In this document: positions 1 through 4,980 of the stretch, one piece after another
How positions within the stretch are numbered: the stretch's first letter is position 1
Layout: the number at the start of each line of letters is the position of its first letter
From: JBGOUJ01 sp041477005
GTDB taxonomy: Bacteria > Acidobacteriota > Terriglobia > Bryobacterales > JACQDG01
DNA length: 9,213 nucleotides
Assembly (NCBI GenBank): GCA_041477005.1
Contig: JBGOUJ010000296.1
Coordinates: 1 to 9,213 of the forward strand
Reading direction: 5' to 3'
Position numbers and translations under genes: made by a program
The notes under the pieces: generated by a model
The model's database searches: none
The model's input: only the letters and a program-made list of their open reading frames with translations
What the model was told of the DNA's origin: nothing

Positions 1-423
1 ATGGGCGGCCACGGCGACACCATGGTGCCGCTCGTGAACTACACCAGCGTGGCCGGCATCCCCCTCACCCACCTGCTCGACAAGGCGGCCATCGACCGCC
101 TCGTCCAGCGGACCCGCGACGGCGGCGCCGAGATCGTCAAGTACCTCAAGACCGGCAGCGCCTACTACGCGCCGTCTTCGGCGGTGGTCGAGATGGTCGA
201 ATCGATCCTCAAGGACAAGAAGAAGATCCTGCCCTGCGCCGCCTACCTCGAAGGCGAGTACGGCATCCGCGACCTGTTCGTCGGCGTCCCGGTCAAGCTC
301 GGCGAGCGCGGCATCGAGAAGATCTACGAGATTCCACTCACCGCCGAGGAGAAGGCCGCGCTCGACAAGAGCGCCGCGGCGGTCAAGGAGCTGGTGGACG
401 TGATGAGGCCGAAGCTGGGGTGA
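1..423 (+). CDS. mdh: Malate dehydrogenase (LDH-like type), C-terminal part, 5'-truncated by the window edge
   Basis: NAD-dependent malate dehydrogenase interconverts malate and oxaloacetate in the cytoplasmic TCA cycle. The visible 140 residues begin at the conserved catalytic-loop motif GGHGDTMVPL, whose His (residue 4 here) is the proton-relay histidine of the LDH/MDH family. The ATG at base 1 is therefore an internal methionine, and the gene runs in from the left. Family members are about 310 residues, so rather more than half is missing. Further support comes from the segment SAYYAPSSAVVEMVESIL (about residues 53-70), the PCAAYLEGEYGIRDLFVGVPVKLG block (about 78-101) and the usual C-terminal helix ending VMRPKLG. 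MDH is preferred over lactate dehydrogenase because the GEYGIRDLFVGVPVKLG block is typical of LDH-like MDHs, but the substrate-specificity residue (Arg or Gln in the active-site loop) lies upstream and cannot be checked. It ends in TGA, followed by 254 bp without a gene. Confidence 0.95.
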   Translation: MGGHGDTMVPLVNYTSVAGIPLTHLLDKAAIDRLVQRTRDGGAEIVKYLKTGSAYYAPSSAVVEMVESILKDKKKILPCAAYLEGEYGIRDLFVGVPVKLGERGIEKIYEIPLTAEEKAALDKSAAAVKELVDVMRPKLG

Positions 424-677
424 CTGTGGCCAGCAAGGCCGATTCTGCAAACTTATTGCATGCAAGGACTAGGAGCGGCCGTCTGGTCCAGGCTTGAACC
501 CTGGTATGACGCTTTCGCAGGCAATCCCCACTGGGAACTGATCGCCCGCAACGTGGTTCGCGAATGGAGCTGAGCGGGAGGCTGTAAACTGGAGGGGAGA
601 ACTCTTCCCCCCGACGGGCTCCTCCCTAATCTCGTTTCCTCTGCCCGCCGATTCTAGCCTGGACAGGAGCGTTCCAA
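424..677. other. Intergenic region between mdh and the 678-1361 gene
   Basis: No convincing gene lies here. A 10-bp palindrome, TTGCATGCAA, sits at 456-465. A small hairpin at 488-504 has 5-bp arms CCAGG/CCTGG and a 7-nt loop. Neither is followed by a T-run, so no clear Rho-independent terminator for mdh is visible. The 3' end of the region carries the ribosome binding site of the next gene. No confident -35/-10 pair was found. Confidence 0.5.
665..669 (+). promoter_or_regulatory. Ribosome binding site AGGAG for the 678-1361 gene
   Basis: A perfect AGGAG lies 8 nt before the ATG at 678. It decides the start in favour of this ATG over the in-frame ATG at 708, which has no comparable motif. 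Confidence 0.7.
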
Positions 678-1361
678 ATGGGCAACAATGGGCACGAGCA
701 GGGTCCCATGGCATCCGCCTCGGCAACCCCGGCGCTTAGCCCCCGCTTGGCGCAAGCCCGCGCCTTTCTGTCGCCCCTCGATCCGGAGCAAGTCGCGGGG
801 GTGATCGCAGCCCGCATTCGCGAGAGCGAAGGCCTACCGCTGCCACGCCTCTCGCGCGACGAAAGGCCCGTTGATATTTTTGTCGACATCGTCGAATACG
901 GAGGAGATGAAGCTCTGTCCACCCACCTCCGTGAGGCCGGCGCGCGTTTGCTCGCCCGTATGGTCGAGGACTCCGCCGGACGCAATCTGTTGCCGAACGT
1001 CGCTTCGCTCAGCGAGCTGTGTTATCTCTCAGCTCGCATTGGGGCTCTCGACGCCCTGGAGTCTTTGCGAGCGCTGTCCAGCCGCGAGGATGCCGCCGTG
1101 CCCACGCCTGCGAGCGGGGAGGATCTGCGGCTGCGGGCGCTCCGTTGTATGGTCGGTTTGCTCGGCTCCCACCCCGATCGATCCGACCGGGACCGGTACC
1201 GCGAGGTTCTCGAGCGTTGCCTGGATGTGCCTGGTTATGAGCTGATCGCTCTCACGGGTCTGGTCGGCTTATGGCCGGGGTATAAGGAAGTCGGGCGACA
1301 GGGGCGCAACGTGGATGAGAAGCTCTTGAACACCAGCCTCGCCGTGGCTGGATTTCGCTGA
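678..1361 (+). CDS. Hypothetical protein, predominantly alpha-helical, family not recognised
   Basis: I do not recognise this 227-residue protein. No signal peptide, membrane segment or catalytic motif is visible, so it is probably cytoplasmic. After a low-complexity Ala/Ser/Pro start (about residues 11-25) the chain reads as successive amphipathic helices rich in Leu, Ala, Arg and Glu. Examples are PEQVAGVIAARIRES (about 35-49), REAGARLLARMVEDS (about 84-98), LSELCYLSARIGALDALESLRALSS (about 110-135), LRLRALRCMVGLLGSH and YREVLERCLDVPGYELIALTGLVGLWP. This spacing resembles HEAT/ARM-like helical repeats, which usually act as protein-binding scaffolds, but that is inference from pattern only. 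The start is supported by AGGAG 8 nt upstream. It points toward the receiver gene on the other strand, with 69 bp between the two stop codons. Reading-frame length, the RBS and coding-like third-position bias argue that it is real. Confidence 0.7.
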   Translation: MGNNGHEQGPMASASATPALSPRLAQARAFLSPLDPEQVAGVIAARIRESEGLPLPRLSRDERPVDIFVDIVEYGGDEALSTHLREAGARLLARMVEDSAGRNLLPNVASLSELCYLSARIGALDALESLRALSSREDAAVPTPASGEDLRLRALRCMVGLLGSHPDRSDRDRYREVLERCLDVPGYELIALTGLVGLWPGYKEVGRQGRNVDEKLLNTSLAVAGFR

Positions 1362-1401
1362 TCTCGCCTTCTATTCTGCCGCGGCTGTTTCGCTTACCTA
1401 C

Positions 1402-1435
1402 CTTGAACACGACGGCCTTGTCCAGGCCGTTCATG
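1402..1435 (-). pseudogene. Relic fragment of a ClpB-D2-like AAA+ ATPase gene
   Basis: These 34 bases match 3915-3948, inside the intact AAA+ gene of this window, at 32 of 34 positions; only 1415 (G versus A) and 1428 (C versus G) differ. On the minus strand the copy reads MNGLDKAVVFK against MNRLDKVVVFK in the intact protein (residues 235-245, the segment carrying the arginine finger). The arginine is lost here, becoming Gly. Beyond the match toward 1362 only scattered similarity remains, with a shifted frame and no downstream AAA+ sequence, so it cannot encode a functional protein. It abuts the receiver gene: the receiver's TGA stop (1433-1431) overlaps the relic's ATG (1434-1432). The simplest explanation is decay or deletion of an AAA+ paralogue that once followed the receiver gene. 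Gene conversion or a short duplication from the 3.9-kb locus is also possible. Confidence 0.75.
1412..1430. terminator. Perfect hairpin between convergent genes, candidate bidirectional terminator
   Basis: The arms ACGGCCT (1412-1418) and AGGCCGT (1424-1430) are perfectly complementary around a 5-nt loop, and the structure lies between the stop codons at 1361 (+) and 1431 (-). Neither strand shows a U-tract after the stem, so intrinsic termination would be weak. It might instead protect 3' ends or be fortuitous. The hairpin lies entirely inside the AAA+ relic. Confidence 0.35.
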
Positions 1436-1802
1436 GCTGCAGGTTAAACAGGACCGTCTGGAGCAGCCTGGCTGGCTCAATCGGCTTTGCAACATAGTCG
1501 CTGAAGCCCGCCTCAAGGTTGCGGGCCTCATCCAGCTTCGACAGGGACGCCGAAAAGGCAAGGATGGGCACTTGCGCGCCTCCCGGGAGGCTGCGCAGGC
1601 GCTGCACCAGCTCGAAACTGTCTATGTCAGGCAGGAGCAAATCCTGGAGAACCAGGTCGGGCGGCTGATCCGCCATTAACTGCAGCGCGGTGCGGCCATC
1701 GCGGGCCTCCAGCACGGTGTATCCCTCGCCGGCCAGGGCCATCCGAACCATCTTTCGCGTGACCGGGTTGTCTTCCACAACTAAGATGGTACTTGCCTTC
1801 AT
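1431..1802 (-). CDS. Single-domain response regulator (receiver domain only, CheY/Spo0F-like architecture)
   Basis: A 123-residue stand-alone receiver domain with no output domain. All key residues are present (numbered from the chosen ATG): acidic pair E10-D11 in LVVEDN, phosphoacceptor D54 in LVLQDLLLPDIDSF, S84 in ILAFSAS and K106 in YVAKPI. It should accept phosphate from a histidine kinase or phosphotransfer protein and act by protein-protein contact; the partner kinase is not in the window. The ATG at 1802 is preferred because it begins MKASTILVVEDN, as in many receivers, with a purine-rich GAGAG about 7 nt upstream. A TTG at 1823 would add seven residues that contribute nothing to the fold. 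It lies 67 bp downstream of the CpaE/TadZ-like gene on the same strand, so co-transcription is likely. CpaE/TadZ proteins themselves carry receiver-like N-termini, which makes a functional link plausible but unproven. Confidence 0.93.
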   Translation of the reverse strand: MKASTILVVEDNPVTRKMVRMALAGEGYTVLEARDGRTALQLMADQPPDLVLQDLLLPDIDSFELVQRLRSLPGGAQVPILAFSASLSKLDEARNLEAGFSDYVAKPIEPARLLQTVLFNLQP

Positions 1803-1869
1803 TGGGTTTCTCTCTTTCCCCAAAGATTAACTCTTGACCGGCGACGCCAGACGTTGGCAGGCACGCACT

Positions 1870-3045
1870 CTAGGTGCTTTGCAGCGCCCGGCCAAGGAGC
1901 CTGGAGCGCCAGCCGGGCTTTGCCTTTGCTTCGGGTGGCGGCGGGGGAAGGGGTTTGCCGGCCACCGTCGCAGCCAGGGCGCAGAACGCCTGTCCCAATT
2001 TCGTGTCTTGGTTCACGAGCCCATTTTCGAAGATGGACGTGCGCACGGCAAAGTAGTCGTTCGGGAGGATCAGCGATATCCGGCGCTCGAGTGCTTCCTC
2101 CACCTCCGTCAAGCTGACGTCGCTTTCGACGTGGCGGTTCAGCACGATGTTAATACGGCTCTGTTGCAAATCCCGCGCCCGGAGGGCGTGGACCTTGCGC
2201 CGCGCCAGCAACAGTGACGGAACCTCGGGTGTGCAAACGATGTATATGCACTTGGCCTGCGTGAGAACGGGATCCAACTCATCGTGGACCACCGCGGGCA
2301 GGTCGACAATGACCGTGTCATACCGGGGCCGCACAAACGTCAATAAGCGATGATAGTTCCAGCGGGGGAACTTCGATGCGCCCTGGGATGCCGGCGTGGC
2401 CAGCAGCTCAAATCCTCCAGCCGCGCACGTTAGCTTGCTCCAGGCGAGATCATCCAACTGGTGCGAGCTCTCCAGCGCGTCGATTACGGATTTTTCCGGC
2501 TTGACGTTCAGCAGACTGGCTAAGAGGCCCGATTGCAGGTCGGCTTCTATGAGCAGAACTTTTTGCTTCCAGCCCTGCGCCAGCCAGCCGGCCACATTCA
2601 TGGCAGCCGTTGTCGCGCCGCTCCCGCCCTTGGCGGGCAGGAAGGCGATGATATTATCGGCGGCCCCGGAGGCGCCATCCTCGAGCGCCTGCACGAGAAC
2701 CTTCTGGAACTCCTCTGCCGAGAACGGAGGCAGCAGAATTGCGTCTATGCCGGCCTGAGTCGCTTGGACCAACTGGTCCCCGTCACACTCCTGCGTGAAT
2801 CCGATGATGGCGGTTTTCGGGTTGTAGGAACGAATCTGCCTGGCCAGCGCCAGCGGGGTCTCCGACCCTCCGGTTTCCAGGAAAACCACCTCCGGGGCGT
2901 AGGCGTTCAGCAGTCGGATCAACTCGTGCGGGTGTGGGTAAGAGTCGAGGCTCTTGTACACGCAGAGGCCTTCGAACTCCGCGCAGATCTGCTGCATGTA
3001 GGAAAGCAGGTCCCGGGTTGAACCGACCATGACGGCGGTAAGCAT
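1870..3045 (-). CDS. CpaE/TadZ-like MinD/ParA-family ATPase with degenerate N-terminal receiver domain
   Basis: Residues 1-125 form a receiver-like fold (PEVVFLE, IIGFTQE, DAILLPPF). The phosphoacceptor Asp position holds E57 and the conserved Lys of the KP motif is P106, so it is probably a pseudo-receiver. Residues 130-360 are a MinD/ParA-type domain: deviant Walker A PAKGGSGATT (137-146) keeps signature Lys K139 but has A144 where most ParA/MinD proteins have the P-loop Lys. The A' motif is LLIEADLQSG (164-173) and Walker B is TVIVDLP (244-250). A Pro-rich linker (365-371) leads to a basic tail (KPGWRSRLLGR). This architecture is that of CpaE/TadZ, which positions Flp/Tad pilus machinery at the pole; atypical Walker A boxes are reported for that family. 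No other tad/cpa gene is in the window, so a pilus role is not shown. ATG 3045 is the first start and the N-terminus fits the domain. A GC-rich hairpin lies about 20 nt upstream. Confidence 0.88.
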   Translation of the reverse strand: MLTAVMVGSTRDLLSYMQQICAEFEGLCVYKSLDSYPHPHELIRLLNAYAPEVVFLETGGSETPLALARQIRSYNPKTAIIGFTQECDGDQLVQATQAGIDAILLPPFSAEEFQKVLVQALEDGASGAADNIIAFLPAKGGSGATTAAMNVAGWLAQGWKQKVLLIEADLQSGLLASLLNVKPEKSVIDALESSHQLDDLAWSKLTCAAGGFELLATPASQGASKFPRWNYHRLLTFVRPRYDTVIVDLPAVVHDELDPVLTQAKCIYIVCTPEVPSLLLARRKVHALRARDLQQSRINIVLNRHVESDVSLTEVEEALERRISLILPNDYFAVRTSIFENGLVNQDTKLGQAFCALAATVAGKPLPPPPPEAKAKPGWRSRLLGRALQST

Positions 3046-3065
3046 GCAGTCTGACTCTTGCTCTC

Positions 3066-3093
3066 GGGCGGGATGGGAGGGTTTAGCCCGCCC
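3066..3093 (-). promoter_or_regulatory. GC-rich hairpin in the leader of the CpaE/TadZ-like gene
   Basis: GGGCGGG (3066-3072) and CCCGCCC (3087-3093) are perfect inverted copies around a 14-nt loop. The structure ends 20 nt upstream of the ATG at 3045. In the mRNA it could affect ribosome access or mRNA stability, or act as an attenuator. No T-run follows it on the minus strand. Function is inferred from position only. Confidence 0.35.
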
Positions 3094-3345
3094 TTAAAAT
3101 GGCCGATGCAGGAGCCCTCTGAGATCATGTTATTGTGGTGGATCTCCAACTTGAAACAACAGACACCTTAAGAACCCACTGGAATTACCCTTATATACCC
3201 TGAGTGAAATGACCCATCGGGGTCTCGTGGCGATTGGGCTTGCCACCAGTATCCGCCTCGTCCCGGTTTCTCGTTGCGAGTGACCGAAGCTAAAACAGAG
3301 CGTCTGAAGTCTTTGCGTGCCACCCGTCGTTTTGGCCGGGTGTTC

Positions 3346-3387
3346 ATTCTGGCTTCTGGCTGCTGACTTCTGTCTTCTTGCTTTTAG
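3346..3387. repeat. Imperfect 7-nt tandem repeat (consensus CTTCTGN, six units)
   Basis: Six consecutive 7-nt units can be read: ATTCTGG, CTTCTGG, CTGCTGA, CTTCTGT, CTTCTTG, CTTTTAG. On the other strand this is the CAGAAGN series. It is strongly strand-asymmetric (pyrimidine-rich on the plus strand) and lies in non-coding spacer. Similar heptamer runs are, from memory, common in spacers of some acidobacterial genomes. Confidence 0.7.
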
Positions 3388-3482
3388 CCACAGACGAACC
3401 TCCATGTGTTCTCGGGGGAGATGTGTGCGTCCTCCTCGCCGGGTGGGCTGGAGCGACAGCGAGACTGTCAACCGGGCGGAAT

Positions 3483-4649
3483 CTATTTTCGCGTGGACCG
3501 CACGCCGGTGGTTCGGGGCTGCTCGAGGCTGGCGGCGACGGCATCGGTGTTGAACAGGATGGCGGGTTCGACGCCGGCTTCCTGCACCATGGCGTAGGTG
3601 GGCATGCCTTCCGCCTCGCGGGTAAAGGACATGCTGGAGCATACCCGATCGTAGTCGACGCGGATCAGGTCGCCGGTCTTGACCTGATCGGTGGCGATCA
3701 GGTTGGAAATGGGGTAGACCAGCGAGCGCTCAATGGCGCGCTTGAGATGGCGGGCGCCGTATTTGACGTCGGTCCCCTCCCGCAACAGATACGCCTTGGC
3801 GCCCTCGGTTAGCTTGAACAGGAAGGGCATGCCATGAGTGTTGGTAAACACCCGGCGCTGCACCATGGACAGCTCGAGATCGAGGATCCGGCGCAGCTCG
3901 GCTTCGCCCAACAGCTTGAACACGACGACCTTGTCCAGGCGGTTCATGAACTCAGGCGTGAACTTGCGGCGCGCGGCGGCGACCCCGACGCTATTGATCT
4001 TGGCGGTCAGCCGGTCGCTGGCTGGATCGGCGGCGCCCGTGACCTGGCTGAAGCCTATCGACGGATTCAGCAGGGCGCTCATCTCGGCGGCGCCGAGGTT
4101 GCTGGTCAGGAAAATCAGGGCGCGGGAAAAATCCACGCGGCGGTTGTCGCCCAGCGTGAGGGTGGCCTTATCGAGGATGCCCAGCAGCAGGTTCCACAGA
4201 GCGTCGCTCGCCTTCTCGATCTCGTCGAACAGGACGAACGCGAGCTTGACCTTCTCGGTGTGATACTGATTCAGCACTTCCTGGCTCAGCAGAGGGTGGG
4301 TCTCGCGGTGCCCCAGGTAGCCGGGCGGCGAGCCGATCAGCTTGGCGATTTCATGGCTGTGCTGGAACTCGGCGCAGTCGATCTTGATGACGGCCCGCGC
4401 GTCGCCGACCAGGGACTCGGCAGTCGCCTCGACCATGCGCGTCTTGCCGGAGCCGGTGGGCCCGAGAAAAAGGAAATTTCCCACCGGGCGGCCCGGGCTG
4501 TTCATGCCGGCCAGGTAAGTCTGGTAAATATTCACCACGTTGGTGATCGCCTCGTCCTGGCCAACGATGCGCCGGTGCAGGTTTTGATCCAGCCGGTCGG
4601 CATCCCGGCCGGTCCGCATCGGGTCTAATGCTTTCGCCATATACGCCAT
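3483..4649 (-). CDS. ClpA/ClpB D2-type AAA+ ATPase, single ring domain (stand-alone)
   Basis: A 388-residue ATPase matching only the second AAA+ module of ClpB/ClpA. The N-terminal HRRIVGQDEAI (about 25-35) is the usual D2 entry. Walker A is GPTGSGKT (63-70), the aromatic pore loop GSPPGYLGH is at 106-114 with Y111, and Walker B LFDEIEKA (140-147) contains the catalytic D142-E143. Sensor 1 is LTSN (181-184), the arginine-finger segment FTPEFMNRLDK spans 230-240 (R237), and sensor 2 YGARHLKRAI spans 297-306 (R300). Hence it should hydrolyse ATP and thread or remodel proteins as a ring. It lacks the Clp N-domain, D1, the ClpB middle coiled coil, a ClpX zinc-binding domain and an obvious ClpP-docking loop. 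A 50-residue tail after about 337 has no recognised motif. The start is fixed by AGGAG 6 nt upstream. Its substrate is unknown. A fragment of a close paralogue lies at 1402-1435. Confidence 0.9.
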   Translation of the reverse strand: MAYMAKALDPMRTGRDADRLDQNLHRRIVGQDEAITNVVNIYQTYLAGMNSPGRPVGNFLFLGPTGSGKTRMVEATAESLVGDARAVIKIDCAEFQHSHEIAKLIGSPPGYLGHRETHPLLSQEVLNQYHTEKVKLAFVLFDEIEKASDALWNLLLGILDKATLTLGDNRRVDFSRALIFLTSNLGAAEMSALLNPSIGFSQVTGAADPASDRLTAKINSVGVAAARRKFTPEFMNRLDKVVVFKLLGEAELRRILDLELSMVQRRVFTNTHGMPFLFKLTEGAKAYLLREGTDVKYGARHLKRAIERSLVYPISNLIATDQVKTGDLIRVDYDRVCSSMSFTREAEGMPTYAMVQEAGVEPAILFNTDAVAASLEQPRTTGVRSTRK

Positions 4650-4655
4650 CCCTGG

Positions 4656-4660
4656 CTCCT
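4656..4660 (-). promoter_or_regulatory. Ribosome binding site AGGAG for the AAA+ gene
   Basis: On the minus strand AGGAG is followed by 6 nt and the ATG at 4649. This selects that start over the ATG three codons further in (4640). Confidence 0.75.
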
Positions 4661-4821
4661 GGGTTTCCCCCGAAAGCTTTCTTCCTGGCAGGCTTCCTGG
4701 CAGCCAACAGCCGGCCGCTCCCCAACGGTCGCAGCTCGCAAGTGCGCGGGGTGGCTCACACCAGACATATCGGATGGAGGCGCTCGCCAGTGCAGGACAA
4801 AATCGGTGAATGCCTTATCAT

Positions 4822-4863
4822 CATCCGGGCCATACCCCGCTGCATCCGGGCCATACCCCGCTG
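4822..4863. repeat. Perfect direct tandem repeat, two 21-bp units
   Basis: Bases 4822-4842 and 4843-4863 are identical 21-mers beginning CATCCGGGCC and ending CCCCGCTG. The unit length is a multiple of three but the repeat sits in spacer, so it does not obviously reflect coding constraint. Confidence 0.95.
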
Positions 4864-4980
4864 CCGGCGCCCGGCCAGGTGCTTCTTTACCCAGTTTACG
4901 GGGCCACCGTAAGGGATCTGGAGGAGATTGCGGCCAACGGACTGAAGGGAAAGGCCAAATTTTTCCGTTACCGCCGTGAC

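Larger units (their letters stand above)
3046..3482. other. 437-bp intergenic region upstream of the CpaE/TadZ-like gene and downstream of the AAA+ gene
   Basis: No convincing gene is present; the open frames crossing it look like GC-driven shadows. It holds the leader hairpin (3066-3093), a locally AT-rich patch at about 3181-3210 containing CTTATA (TATAAG on the minus strand, 5 of 6 matches to a -10 box) without a good -35, a 7-nt imperfect tandem repeat (3346-3387), and a small inverted repeat GACAG/CTGTC (3455-3469) just past the AAA+ stop. The promoter of the CpaE/TadZ-receiver pair is expected here, but I cannot place it firmly. Confidence 0.5.
4650..4980. other. 331-bp intergenic region between the SDR and AAA+ genes
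   Basis: No confident gene is present. It contains the AAA+ ribosome binding site, a perfect two-copy 21-bp tandem repeat (4822-4863), and at about 4960-4978 an imperfect GGAAA/TTTCC inverted repeat with a T-run that might weakly terminate the SDR transcript. A plus-strand open frame over about 4879-4979 has a protein-like composition but no start signal and no recognised family. No clear promoter for the AAA+ gene is visible. Confidence 0.5.

Noticed and set aside
1..3. ATG at the window start as the true start of malate dehydrogenase
   Set aside because: The codon begins the mid-protein catalytic motif (GGHGDTMVPL), so the dinucleotide-binding half must lie upstream of the window.
456..465. 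Palindrome TTGCATGCAA as an operator
   Set aside because: A single 10-bp palindrome with no promoter elements nearby; too short to support a regulator site.
488..504. Hairpin CCAGG-7 nt-CCTGG resembling a tRNA T-arm (possible tRNA or attachment-site remnant)
   Set aside because: The loop lacks the canonical TTC, no CCA or pairing acceptor arm is found, and no anticodon arm lies upstream at the right distance.
3455..3469. Inverted repeat GACAG/CTGTC just past the AAA+ stop as a terminator
   Set aside because: The stem is only 5 bp and no T-run follows on the minus strand.
3130..3642. 170-codon minus-strand frame over the intergenic region
   Set aside because: It overlaps the C-terminus of the AAA+ gene in another frame, includes the heptamer repeat, and has Arg/His/Gln-rich composition without a motif.
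3834..4628. 264-codon plus-strand open frame
   Set aside because: Antisense to the AAA+ gene, with no family resemblance and no RBS.
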